Assembly: GCA_964360335.1 (NCBI GenBank)
Contig: CAYHVH010000002.1
Coordinates: forward strand, 1-64,000
DNA: 64,000 nt
Origin: CAYHVH01 sp964360335
GTDB lineage: Bacteria; Patescibacteriota; Doudnabacteria; UBA920; 2-01-FULL-46-14
Reading direction: 5' to 3'
Shown: piece by piece, positions 47,522-56,196 of the stretch
How the letters are laid out: every line of letters starts with the position of its first letter
How positions within the stretch are numbered: position 1 is the stretch's first letter
Program-made: the position numbers and the translations under genes
The notes under the pieces: generated by a model
The model's database searches: none
What the model was told of the DNA's origin: nothing
The model's input: only the letters and a program-made list of their open reading frames with translations

Positions 47522-48646
47522 ATGCCAGAAGGTGATATTGAAAAAAAACCCGCGAAGTCTCCGAGTATCCTGGAGACAGTGAGCTTTTCCCAACAAACCG
47601 CGACCCTACGAACGTTCAATCCCCAAGTTCTGCTTCAGGAGTACCTAGCGGTCCTCAAACCGCGGGAGCGACAGATTTTGGAAAACCGCCACGGCTTGCA
47701 GGATGGGGAACCGCAAACTCTGGAAAGCATCGGGAAACACTTAAATCTCACTCGAGAACGGGTCAGGCAAATTGAAAAGGAAGCTCTGAAAAAACTGACC
47801 CGGGCCCCGTTACCCGCCCATCTCGCGGAGGCCGTGGGTTTAATTTTTGGAATTATTGAAGAGCAGGGAGCGATAATCCGAGAGACCAAAATCCTCGACA
47901 CGCTGCTGGCGAGTAACAACACGCCGGTCGCTCGGCGGGGAATTTTGTTCATCCTCAACCTCGTTCCCCGTTTTATGTTGTTCCCGGAAAATTCCGAATA
48001 CCACCAGAGCTGGTATGTTAGCGGGTTTGACCAAAAACCGCTCCGAGAAGTGATTGGGCTGGCGCAGAAGGCGCTTCAAGAATCCGAAAAGCCCATCCCG
48101 CTCGGGACCGTTTTGGAGCGCGTCAAAAAAGCCACTACTGACCCGGAAATTCTAGCGCTCTCCAATGAGGCGCTCGAGAGCTACATTGGCATTTCCAAAT
48201 CTCTGGGCCGCAACGCCTATGAGGAGTGGGGACTCTCGGCGTGGACAGAAATTCATCCCAAGGATATTGGTGACAAAATTTACCTCGTCCTCCTGCACTA
48301 CGGGAAACCGGAACACTACGCGAAAATCACGGAACTCATCAATAAACAGAGTTTTGACCAGCGCGTGGCGAACAAGGAAACCGTGCACAACGAACTCATC
48401 AAGGACGAACGGTTCGTGCTGGTGGGCCGCGGCATTTACGCCCTCAAGGACTGGGGCTATGAGCGGGGTATCGTGGCCGATGTCATCCGGCAAATTCTGC
48501 AAACTGCCAAGGAGCCCCTCACCAAAGCACAAATCATCGAGGAGGTCCTGAAGCGTCGTCTGGTAAAACGCAACACGGTGATTGTCGGTCTTTCCAACAA
48601 AAAACTCTTCAAAAAAACCGCCGACAATCGATACGCAAATGTTTAG
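47522..48646 (+). CDS. Sigma-70 region 4-like and HARE-HTH domain regulator
   Basis: 374 aa. Residues ~40-95 hold a sigma region 4: LKPRERQILENRHGLQ, TLESIGKHLNLTRERVRQIEKEALKKL. No region 2 is present, so it cannot be a complete sigma factor. Residues ~235-310 match HARE-HTH (IGDKIYLVLLHYGKPEHYAKITELI...GIYALKDWGYE), with another winged helix at the end. HARE-HTH is also part of RNA polymerase delta and chromatin proteins. Probably an RNA-polymerase-associated regulator. Overlaps the next gene by 8 bp. Confidence 0.85.
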   Translation: MPEGDIEKKPAKSPSILETVSFSQQTATLRTFNPQVLLQEYLAVLKPRERQILENRHGLQDGEPQTLESIGKHLNLTRERVRQIEKEALKKLTRAPLPAHLAEAVGLIFGIIEEQGAIIRETKILDTLLASNNTPVARRGILFILNLVPRFMLFPENSEYHQSWYVSGFDQKPLREVIGLAQKALQESEKPIPLGTVLERVKKATTDPEILALSNEALESYIGISKSLGRNAYEEWGLSAWTEIHPKDIGDKIYLVLLHYGKPEHYAKITELINKQSFDQRVANKETVHNELIKDERFVLVGRGIYALKDWGYERGIVADVIRQILQTAKEPLTKAQIIEEVLKRRLVKRNTVIVGLSNKKLFKKTADNRYANV

Positions 48647-49931
48647 CGACTTGGTAGAATTATTTCGCTTAGTCGTTTTTGTCCTCCTCAAGGGCGGCTG
48701 GGTGGTGCTGGTCGCCGCCCTGATTTACATGTTTTGGAAGCTCTACATCGATTATATTCAAATCCGATATTACAATCAGCAGGAATGGGTGTATCTCAGC
48801 ATATCCGCCCCGCGGGAAAGCGAGAAAAGCCCGCTGGCTTTTGAACAGATTTTCAACCAGCTCCATGCCATACACTCTACCTACCAGCCGGCGGAAAGAT
48901 ACATCGAGGGCAAAATTCACATTTGGTTTACCTGGGAAATGGTGGGGATTGGCGGGACAATCAGCAACTTTGTAAAAATTCTCACCAAGCACCGCGACAC
49001 GCTGGAAGCGGCAATTTATTCCCAATTTCCCGAGGCGGAAATCACGGAAACCGACGATTACTTTGACCGCCTGCCGCGCTACCACACTGACACCTCGGAT
49101 TTTGACATCTTTGCTTTCAGCTTCAAGCTCGCTAATCCCGATCCTTACCCGATCCGCAGTTACCTGGATTTCGAACACCCCACTGCCGATACTTTCGTGG
49201 ATCCGGTGACCGGGATCTGGGAAGAACTGGGAAAACTCAATCCCTACGAGATGTTTGTCGTCCAGTACCTCATCCGGCCCTGGGATGACAAATGGAAAGT
49301 CAAAGGTTACGAACTAGTCCAAAAGCTGAAAGGCGTGCCGGAGGCCAACAGAAAACCGGCGGGAATTGGCGGGATTATCGGAAAAGTTTTCGGACCCTTC
49401 CTCGATATTTTGATTCGCCCCGAACCGACTATGGCTAGGCCGAAAAAGGAAGAGCCGCCCAGCTTGATGCTCCACCTCTCCGAAGGGGAAAAGATCATTA
49501 TCGCTGCGATTGAGCGCAAACTCTCCAAACTCTCTTTCAAGGTCAAGATCCGCTGTCTATATCTCGCCCCGCGGGAAAAATACAACCCCAGTCCCGTCTA
49601 TACTGCGGTAATCGGGGCTTTTAAAAGCTGGCGCGCTACCAACCTCAATGCCCTAAAACCCGACACGGATCACTGGACCAAACCGCATTATTGGGTGGAC
49701 AAAGACTGGGAAAAATCGATCCATGAGTTGCGCAACAAATACCGTAAACGCCGATTCTGGTCCCAGATTCGTCGCCGGTTCATCATCCACGGTCGAAAGC
49801 ATATGATGCTGAATTCTGAGGAGCTGGCCACCATTCTACATTTCCCGACCATCGAAGTCACGGTGCCGCGCATTGAGAAGGTTACGGTCACCAAAATCCA
49901 GCCCCCGCCCGAACTTCCCGTAGCCCCATAG
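48639..49931 (+). CDS. Membrane-anchored partner of a secretion-type ATPase (unknown family)
   Basis: 430 aa from ATG 48639. N-terminal membrane helix (~10-33), then a soluble ~380-residue domain with VYLSISAPRESEKSPLAFEQ, WFTWEMVGIGG, DTSDFDIFAFSFKL, NPYEMFVVQYLIRPW and LYLAPREKYNPS. I recognise the recurring arrangement of this type of protein before a TraG/VirB4-like ATPase, but no activity. Tightly linked to the ATPase gene 31 nt downstream. Confidence 0.65.
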   Translation: MFSDLVELFRLVVFVLLKGGWVVLVAALIYMFWKLYIDYIQIRYYNQQEWVYLSISAPRESEKSPLAFEQIFNQLHAIHSTYQPAERYIEGKIHIWFTWEMVGIGGTISNFVKILTKHRDTLEAAIYSQFPEAEITETDDYFDRLPRYHTDTSDFDIFAFSFKLANPDPYPIRSYLDFEHPTADTFVDPVTGIWEELGKLNPYEMFVVQYLIRPWDDKWKVKGYELVQKLKGVPEANRKPAGIGGIIGKVFGPFLDILIRPEPTMARPKKEEPPSLMLHLSEGEKIIIAAIERKLSKLSFKVKIRCLYLAPREKYNPSPVYTAVIGAFKSWRATNLNALKPDTDHWTKPHYWVDKDWEKSIHELRNKYRKRRFWSQIRRRFIIHGRKHMMLNSEELATILHFPTIEVTVPRIEKVTVTKIQPPPELPVAP

Positions 49932-49962
49932 CAAATTATTTATCCGGCCATAAAAAATTAAA

Positions 49963-51561
49963 ATGTTTAGCAACGCGGGCCTCAACCCAACCAAGGAGCA
50001 CATCAACGTGTTCGCCAGAACGAACTTCCGAAACCGAGAAGTGGCTTTTGGCATCAAGCAGGACGACCGGCGCCGCCATATGTACATCATCGGCAAAACC
50101 GGGATGGGCAAAACAACGATGATTGAAAACATGATTGTCCAGGACATTATCGCCGGACACGGGGTGGCGTTCGTCGATCCGCATGGCGAATCCGTGGAGA
50201 AAATCCTCAACTACATACCCACGTCCCGCGTCAATGACGTCATCTATTTTAACCCGGCCGATCTGGATTATCCAATTGCCTTTAATCCCCTAGAATCCGT
50301 GGACCCAAAATATAAACACCTGGTGGCTTCGGGACTGATGGGGGTATTTACGAAAATTTGGGAAAACGTCTGGAGCGCGCGCATGGAGTACATCCTCAAC
50401 AATACCATCCTCGCCCTCTTGGACACTCCCGGCAACACCATGCTCGGGATCGCCCGGATGCTCGTGGACAAGCAGTTCCGCAAAAAAATCGTGGACAATA
50501 TCCGGGATCCGATTGTCAAATCCTTTTGGGTCGATGAATTTGCCAACTACAACGACCGCTTCCGCAACGAGGCCATTGCTCCGATTCAAAATAAAGTCGG
50601 GCAATTCCTGTCTTCGGCCATCATCAGGAACATCGTCGGCCAGCCGAAAAGCACGATTGACCTCCGGGAAATTATGGATCAAAAAAAGATTCTCCTTTTG
50701 AACCTTTCCAAAGGCCGCATCGGGGAAGACAACTCCGCGCTCCTGGGCGCAATGTTCATCACCAAAGTGCAGCTCGCCGCCATGAGCCGGGTGGATATGC
50801 CGGAGGAGAATCGCACTGACTTTTATCTCTACGTCGACGAATTCCAAAATTTCGCCACCGAGTCATTTGCGACCATTCTCTCGGAGGCCAGGAAGTACCA
50901 TCTCAACCTCACGATTGCCCACCAGTACATCGAACAGCTCGACGAAAAAGTCGCCGCCGCGGTTTTCGGCAACGTCGGAACGATTATCGTCTTTCGGATC
51001 GGCGCCACGGATGCGGAAGCCCTGGAACCGGAATTCGAACCAATCTTTGAGATGACTGATTTGGTCAACTTGAGCAAATACCACATTTATCTCAAATTGA
51101 TGATTAATGGCGTGGCTTCCCAGCCGTTCTCCGCCGTAACCCTGCCCCCGCTCGCGGAAAAAACTGGAAACGAGGAGAAAATCATCCGGGTGTCGCGCGA
51201 ACGTTACAGCCGTCTTCGGGAAAAGATCGAGGAGAAAATTACGCGCTGGATGGGTCAGGAATACCATCAGGAAGCCGCCCAGCAAGATCTCACGGCAGAA
51301 GACGAAGATCAGGAAAGGGGAGGGGTGATCTTTACCGGCCCCACGGCCCGGAGACCAAACGTCGCCAGCACGGAAATGCCCAAAGCAGCGCCCGCTCCCG
51401 AGAGGCCTCAACCAAAACCGGCGGCGCGGCAGGAACATCCGGTCTGGCAACAGGTCGCCGCAGAAACGCAAAAAAAGACCGAGGAGGCGGCCAAAAAACT
51501 CGCCAAAGGCTTGCGTTTTGACTTCGGCAAAAACAGGCCGGAACCACCCCAACAGCAATAG
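49963..51561 (+). CDS. TraG/VirD4-VirB4-like conjugation/secretion ATPase
   Basis: 532 aa. Walker A IIGKTGMGKTTMIEN (~43-57), VAFVDPHGESVEKIL, VDEFQNFATESFATILSEARKYHLNLTIAHQYIEQL (Walker B and following helix), a common form of the TraG-D C-terminal/HerA-like fold. The C-terminal ~120 residues are Pro/Ala/Glu-rich and disordered. Likely moves DNA or protein at the membrane, with the preceding gene product as anchor. No other type IV secretion genes are near. Confidence 0.85.
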   Translation: MFSNAGLNPTKEHINVFARTNFRNREVAFGIKQDDRRRHMYIIGKTGMGKTTMIENMIVQDIIAGHGVAFVDPHGESVEKILNYIPTSRVNDVIYFNPADLDYPIAFNPLESVDPKYKHLVASGLMGVFTKIWENVWSARMEYILNNTILALLDTPGNTMLGIARMLVDKQFRKKIVDNIRDPIVKSFWVDEFANYNDRFRNEAIAPIQNKVGQFLSSAIIRNIVGQPKSTIDLREIMDQKKILLLNLSKGRIGEDNSALLGAMFITKVQLAAMSRVDMPEENRTDFYLYVDEFQNFATESFATILSEARKYHLNLTIAHQYIEQLDEKVAAAVFGNVGTIIVFRIGATDAEALEPEFEPIFEMTDLVNLSKYHIYLKLMINGVASQPFSAVTLPPLAEKTGNEEKIIRVSRERYSRLREKIEEKITRWMGQEYHQEAAQQDLTAEDEDQERGGVIFTGPTARRPNVASTEMPKAAPAPERPQPKPAARQEHPVWQQVAAETQKKTEEAAKKLAKGLRFDFGKNRPEPPQQQ

Positions 51562-51582
51562 AGTGCCACAGAAAGAAACGAT

Positions 51583-52428
51583 CTACAGGCTACAACTGCT
51601 GCTCTTGTCTCGTTCCACGGGTAGCAACTGTTTCAAAACCTCCTGATAGCCGCTGGCGCTGGAATACGGTACACCTAAAACAACTTTCGGATCAACATCA
51701 ATCCACTCCAAACCTTTGGTGGCAAGGTATTTAGCGATCGTTAGATAGGTGCCCGGAAACCAAAACGAATTGACCTGAAGAGCGACTTGATACATCTCGG
51801 TTTCGGAAACGCCCTGAGCGGCCATAAGTTCCAAAAGTCCGAGCATTGCCATGCCGTGGTTGCAATCCGGAAAATAGGTCGGGTTATCGCAGCAGGGGCG
51901 ATAGATATTTTTGGAAACCCGCTCGACCAAAGCTTGTTCCTGGGCATTGAGCGGCACGAACTGATATTTCGCATAATGTTCCATGGCGTTTCCCTTAGAG
52001 AGGGTCCAGCCGCCGGTTGAAGCAAAAACTTGAGCACCGCCGTATTGCGGATCGGTCATCGGCCCGCGTTCCAAAATTTCGTTCTTGTTGCTCAGGCCAA
52101 AGCCCCAGAGTAAAGTTAGCAAAAAATTGGCATTGGCCGCGGTTATTTTTATGTTGCCATCAACTTTCTCGGTCAAGAGTCTGTTATTCTCGCCACTCAA
52201 GTCGCCCGAGGGACCATAAACTGCCTGAAGCTTTTCTGGATCAAGCACCCCTCTCTCAACCATTTTAATCCCGAGGTCGCCCCAGGTTATCGGCAAAATC
52301 ACTCCCCCTGGCGGCAAAACGGATTTCTCCAGATCGGCAGTATCGGTTTTTACCTCAACTCTGCTGCCCAGAATCACTAAAACGGCTAGGAGCAAACCCA
52401 AGACGACTGGATAAAACTTTTCTGTCAT
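51583..52428 (-). CDS. Exported protein with CC...C..H motif, metal-operon member
   Basis: 281 aa. N-terminal hydrophobic segment (signal or anchor, ~6-23). The middle contains YRPCCDNPTYFPDCNHGMAML, a compact Cys/His set that could bind a metal ion, followed by LGLLELMAAQGVSE; the C-terminus ends SSSCSL. Last gene of the leftward efflux operon, 7 nt after the P-type ATPase. Function unknown; a metal-handling role is inferred from context and Cys content. Confidence 0.65.
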   Translation of the reverse strand: MTEKFYPVVLGLLLAVLVILGSRVEVKTDTADLEKSVLPPGGVILPITWGDLGIKMVERGVLDPEKLQAVYGPSGDLSGENNRLLTEKVDGNIKITAANANFLLTLLWGFGLSNKNEILERGPMTDPQYGGAQVFASTGGWTLSKGNAMEHYAKYQFVPLNAQEQALVERVSKNIYRPCCDNPTYFPDCNHGMAMLGLLELMAAQGVSETEMYQVALQVNSFWFPGTYLTIAKYLATKGLEWIDVDPKVVLGVPYSSASGYQEVLKQLLPVERDKSSSCSL

Positions 52429-52435
52429 ACGGAAC

Positions 52436-54595
52436 TTAGAGTTTCTGTCTTCTTAAGAATAAAGCGTTAATGGCCACAATAATCGTGCTCAAAGACATAA
52501 AGACGGCGGCCAAGGCGGGTTGTAACAAAATACCTTTAAAAGCCAAAACCCCAGCGGCCAGGGGCAGGGCTACGACGTTGTAGCCGGTAGCCCAGAACAA
52601 GTTTTGAATCATTTTCCGGTAAGTGGTCCGCGAGAGTTTGATAATCTTTACGATGTCGCGCGGGTCATTTTTGACCAAAATTATTCCCGCTGATTCGATT
52701 GCTACATTGGTTCCCGCCCCAATGGCAATCCCAATATCGGCGTGCGTCAAGGCCGGCGCATCGTTTACGCCGTCCCCGACCATGGCGACTTTGTACCCCT
52801 TGGCCTGCAAAAGTTTAACCTTTGCCGATTTGGCCCCGGGCAAGACCCTGGCAAAGTATTCGTCAATGCCCAGCTCACTCGCGACCCAAAGGGCGACCTC
52901 TTCCGAATCACCGGTGAGCATCGCGACCTTTACCCCCATGGTTTTTAAGTCTTTTACCGCTTGTCGCGATTCCTCGCGGATCAAATCAGAAAGAGCAATA
53001 ACGCCCAGGAGGCTGTTTTCCATGACCACGTAGATGATGGTTTTACCAAGACCGGCGAGATGCGAAATTTCAGGCAAGAGGTTAACCGGAACTACTACCC
53101 CCAGGTCCTTCAAGAGCGCCTCGCTGCCGACATAAACCATCTGATCTTTAATTTTGGCCTTGGCTCCAAGTCCCGGGATTCTTAGGAAATCACTGACCTC
53201 AAGCAATTGCAATTTTGACTCCTCGGCTCTTTTGACAATCGCTCGAGCAATATAGTGCTCCGACCCCCGGTCGACCGAGGCCGCGTACTCCAAAACTTTC
53301 GCGACACCCTGTGCCCTATCTCCTAGCTCTGGTCCAAGATTGGGAAGCACTCGTTCTACGCCAAACTCACCTGTAGTTAAAGTACCCGTTTTATCAAAAA
53401 GCACCATGTCGAGCTTTCGGGCGGCTTCCAAAGCCATCCTTTGTTTAACTAGAAGTCCGTTGCGGGCCGCTAGGGTGGTGGAAATGGAGGCGACCAGAGG
53501 AACGGCCAGGCCCAAGGCGTGGGGGCAGGCGATAACGAGCACGGCCACCAACCGTTCGGTCGCGAAAACTACCCCAGCCCGCGCCAAAAGCCAGACAACG
53601 AAGGTCAGAGTGCCAGTGGCGATGGCAATTATTGTTAGATAAAAAGCCGCACGGTCGGAAAGAACCTGGAGTCGAGACTTAGACGCTTGAGCCTCCGCCA
53701 CGAGTCTCATCACCCCGGCCAGAAAAGTAGACTCACCAATTTTGTTGACGCGAATCTGGAGGCTCCCGTCCCCATTGATTGTCCCAGCAATCACCTGACT
53801 GCCAACCGTTTTCTCCACTGGCTTTGACTCGCCGGTAACAATTGATTCATTAACTTCTGACTTGCCCTTAATGACCGCGGCATCAGAGGGGACCTTACCT
53901 CCAGGTTTTACCAAAACAATGTCCCCGACGCGGAGCTCGGCTAGAGGAATAATTTTTGTGCTATTCCCGCTAACCACCTCGGCGGTATCCGGCAAAAGTT
54001 TCGAAAGCTCCTTGAGGGCGCCCTGCGCTCCTTGGACGGCTTTCATCTCCAGGTAGTGACCGAGAAGCATGATAGTGATCAGGGTCACAAGCTCCCAAAA
54101 CAGGGTATGGGGACTGCCCCGCAGAGTTTCAAAAACACTAAAAAGATAAGCCGCCGAGATCGCGACCGCGATAAGAGTCATCATCCCCGGCAAACGCGCC
54201 CTTAGCTCCCGCCAGGCCCCTGCTAAAAAGACCCAGCCGCCGTAGAAGAAGACGATTGAGCCCAAGCCCAACGCCAGGTACTGCGCGCCCGGGAACGGGG
54301 GAGCCGTGATCTTTAAGAGCTCTTTCGCCAAGTCAGAATACCAGAGTACCGGAACCGTCAAAATCAAACTCACCCAGAATTTCCGAGCAAATTGAGCAAG
54401 GCTATGGCCTTCGTGTTTATTGAACCCTTCGTGCTGCTCATGTCCCGACTGTTTCGCCTCGCCCCTTTCGCTTTTCGCCTTGACCAGAGCCATCCCGCAT
54501 TCCGGGCAAATCCCGGGACCATCCTGCCGGACCTCCGGGTGCATGGGGCAGATGTATACCTGCTCCTCCTTTTGTCCGTGATTTTGCGCGTCCAT
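52436..54595 (-). CDS. Heavy-metal P1B-type ATPase, CopB-like
   Basis: 719 aa. N-terminal heavy-metal-binding zinc-ribbon-like domain (ICPMHPEV...GICPECGM, ~14-40) and a His-rich stretch (HEQHEGFNKHEGH). Eight membrane helices; metal-site motif CPH (Cys 357, IACPHALGLAVP); phosphorylation DKTGTLTTGEF; GDGVNDAPALTHADIGIAIG hinge. CPH-type pumps (CopB) export copper or silver. It is the main efflux pump of the operon behind the CsoR-type regulator. Confidence 0.93.
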   Translation of the reverse strand: MDAQNHGQKEEQVYICPMHPEVRQDGPGICPECGMALVKAKSERGEAKQSGHEQHEGFNKHEGHSLAQFARKFWVSLILTVPVLWYSDLAKELLKITAPPFPGAQYLALGLGSIVFFYGGWVFLAGAWRELRARLPGMMTLIAVAISAAYLFSVFETLRGSPHTLFWELVTLITIMLLGHYLEMKAVQGAQGALKELSKLLPDTAEVVSGNSTKIIPLAELRVGDIVLVKPGGKVPSDAAVIKGKSEVNESIVTGESKPVEKTVGSQVIAGTINGDGSLQIRVNKIGESTFLAGVMRLVAEAQASKSRLQVLSDRAAFYLTIIAIATGTLTFVVWLLARAGVVFATERLVAVLVIACPHALGLAVPLVASISTTLAARNGLLVKQRMALEAARKLDMVLFDKTGTLTTGEFGVERVLPNLGPELGDRAQGVAKVLEYAASVDRGSEHYIARAIVKRAEESKLQLLEVSDFLRIPGLGAKAKIKDQMVYVGSEALLKDLGVVVPVNLLPEISHLAGLGKTIIYVVMENSLLGVIALSDLIREESRQAVKDLKTMGVKVAMLTGDSEEVALWVASELGIDEYFARVLPGAKSAKVKLLQAKGYKVAMVGDGVNDAPALTHADIGIAIGAGTNVAIESAGIILVKNDPRDIVKIIKLSRTTYRKMIQNLFWATGYNVVALPLAAGVLAFKGILLQPALAAVFMSLSTIIVAINALFLRRQKL

Positions 54596-54599
54596 ATCC

Positions 54600-54875
54600 T
54601 TATTGCTCCGTCTGCTTAGTAAGGGAATTATACATTACGGCAAACAAATAATCCGCTGCCCAAGCCACAATCACGATACTAACCAGGCCGAACAGGAAGG
54701 AACCGAAAGTTACGTCAACACCTTTGATTTTAGCAAGGTCGATCGCATGAAACCATGAGTTTCCGAGGGAGATTAAGAAATCCGGAGCTCCTACTGTCAA
54801 TCCTACGCACACGACATAAAGGATGCCGACAATGACCGCCGAGGCATTGGCAAAAGCTTTAGCATTAAGTTTCAT
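54600..54875 (-). CDS. DUF5676-like small membrane protein
   Basis: 91 aa, two membrane helices (~10-30 and ~58-78) with SWFHAIDLAKIKGVDVTFGSF between. This pattern fits the DUF5676 family, often next to metal-transport genes. A strong Shine-Dalgarno site (AAAGGGGGTGAA) precedes the ATG. Confidence 0.75.
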   Translation of the reverse strand: MKLNAKAFANASAVIVGILYVVCVGLTVGAPDFLISLGNSWFHAIDLAKIKGVDVTFGSFLFGLVSIVIVAWAADYLFAVMYNSLTKQTEQ

Positions 54876-55321
54876 TTAAATTCACCCCCTTTCCATTCGA
54901 AAATTCTTAGGGGTATGCTTCCGACATTTTGAATCCTGACCTCAAGACGTGAGGGAAAAGGGGTGAGGGATTTAAACACCAGCCGACCTTCACGGTGATG
55001 GCCGCCAGGCGGATCACCTTCCCAGGCCAGAGCTCCTAGCCGTCTACCCGCGTCGTCAATCAGGATGGCGCTTGCTGACATATCCTCGTCTAATTCAACC
55101 GAGTGAGTATTCAAGGTTACCTTGAACTTCCAAACTGCCGCGTCCGGCGACAGATCTTCCGGCGCCACTTCAACACTTACCGGTCCTTGTTCATCCAGCT
55201 TCGGTTCCCAAGTCCTTCTTGGCACTTCTTGCGATATCGGCGACCCGTCCGACCACAGGAGAAAGAACAGAATGATTCCTGCCGCAACAAACAAAATCAG
55301 CCCTAATTTTTTTAAGTTCAT
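54872..55321 (-). CDS. Membrane-anchored extracytoplasmic protein, unknown
   Basis: 149 aa. One N-terminal helix (~7-24), then a beta-rich domain: KFKVTLNTHSVELDEDMSASAILIDDAGR, RLVFKSLTPFPSRLEVRI. A possible metal ligand cluster GGHHREG lies near residue 110. Overlaps both neighbours by 4 bp. Confidence 0.6.
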   Translation of the reverse strand: MNLKKLGLILFVAAGIILFFLLWSDGSPISQEVPRRTWEPKLDEQGPVSVEVAPEDLSPDAAVWKFKVTLNTHSVELDEDMSASAILIDDAGRRLGALAWEGDPPGGHHREGRLVFKSLTPFPSRLEVRIQNVGSIPLRIFEWKGGEFK

Positions 55322-55779
55322 AGCGCTGCCTGCTTTCTGAATTGCATCACCCGCCTACCAACATAAGCGATTCCAAAAAGGTTGAAGGCCAACCCGACCC
55401 AAAAAAATTGTGTTTGGTATTGCGCGGCGACGCTCAAGAAACCGGAGATTCCCAAGATCGGCACTAAATTTACGAGATAATGGGCGCAACAGGAGATCAT
55501 TGCGGCTGTGGAAGTCGTTCCGGAAACCGCCAAGACTTTGCCTGAAGAACCACCAGCGCGGTGAACTGAGTTTTTGAGGTATGTAAAGAGGCTTACTTGG
55601 ATGCCAAAGCCGATAGCTAAAGCCAAAATGAAATACCAAAAACTTCTAAATTGATCTCTTGCGAAGGTCCAATCGTTTAACGAGGTCAGAACAAAAAAAT
55701 AGACAGCAAGCAAGATGCTACTTGCTAATATGCCAAAAAATGCGGCCCTTATTTTGAGGCTATTTTCTCTTGGAGACAT
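55318..55779 (-). CDS. Four-helix membrane protein with SCCAHYL motif
   Basis: 153 aa. Hydrophobic segments at ~12-32, ~47-67, ~85-110 and ~118-138. TAAMISCCAHYLVNLVPILGISG in the third helix has a Cys-Cys-x-His set inside the membrane, reminiscent of mercuric/metal transporters such as MerT but not clearly homologous. Part of the efflux operon. Confidence 0.65.
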   Translation of the reverse strand: MSPRENSLKIRAAFFGILASSILLAVYFFVLTSLNDWTFARDQFRSFWYFILALAIGFGIQVSLFTYLKNSVHRAGGSSGKVLAVSGTTSTAAMISCCAHYLVNLVPILGISGFLSVAAQYQTQFFWVGLAFNLFGIAYVGRRVMQFRKQAAL

Positions 55780-56029
55780 TGAAGACTGAAAGGATTTCCC
55801 TAATGGCTTTACCCTCTTTACCGGATTTCATTTGCTCGATGACGTGGGTTTCAAGATGGTTCCCTAGGAGCAAATCCTCTACGCTGGAGAGCGCTTCTTT
55901 CACCGCTTGCGACTGGTTGATGATATCAATGCAGTACTTGTCTTCGTCAACCAACCGCTCAAGACCGCGCACCTGGCCCTCAACAATCTTCAGTCGTCTA
56001 ATCAGTTTGTTTCTGATATCGTGTTTCAT
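55760..56029 (-). CDS. CsoR/RcnR-family metal-sensing repressor
   Basis: 89 aa, all-helical: LIRRLKIVEGQVRGLERLVDEDKYCIDIINQS is the family core. Metal-site residues are His 3, Cys 33, His 58 and His 62, spaced as in the family (25 and 4). CsoR copper sensors have Cys-His-Cys; the His-Cys-His-His set is that of the nickel/cobalt sensor RcnR. First gene of the operon, just behind a perfect CsoR-type operator. Metal release of the operator induces the pump. Confidence 0.9.
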   Translation of the reverse strand: MKHDIRNKLIRRLKIVEGQVRGLERLVDEDKYCIDIINQSQAVKEALSSVEDLLLGNHLETHVIEQMKSGKEGKAIREILSVFNVSKRK

Positions 56030-56047
56030 AATTTTGCATTTTCTTCA

Positions 56048-56084
56048 CTTTTCCGCCAAAGGCGGATCCGCCTCGGGCGGAAAA
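56048..56084. repeat. TTTTCCGCC palindromic repeat
   Basis: TTTTCCGCC-AAA-GGCGG-ATCCGCC-TCGG-GCGGAAAA in the leader of the efflux operon. Another dispersed palindrome family. Confidence 0.75.
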
Positions 56085-56096
56085 CTTTGTACTTCC

Positions 56097-56125
56097 ATGA
56101 TACCCCCAGGGGGTATATCTGTCAA
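56097..56125 (-). promoter_or_regulatory. Metal-regulated promoter with CsoR-type operator
   Basis: Minus strand: TTGACA (56125-56120), 17-nt spacer, TATCAT (56102-56097). The 17-bp palindrome ATACCCCC-A-GGGGGTAT (56100-56116) lies across spacer and -10, the position expected for repression. Confidence 0.9.
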
Positions 56126-56161
56126 GAGTCGATATTCTTCGAGCGAAGTCGAGAAGAGTTC

Positions 56162-56190
56162 TCGACAGGCTCGAACAATAATATTATAAT
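56162..56190 (+). promoter_or_regulatory. mnmA promoter
   Basis: TCGACA (56162-56167), 17-nt spacer, TATAAT (56185-56190), then 6 nt to ATG 56197: leaderless mRNA predicted. The -35 lies in a TTCTCGACAGGCTCGAA palindromic repeat, so the repeat contributes to the promoter. Confidence 0.75.
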
Positions 56191-56196
56191 TTAGCT

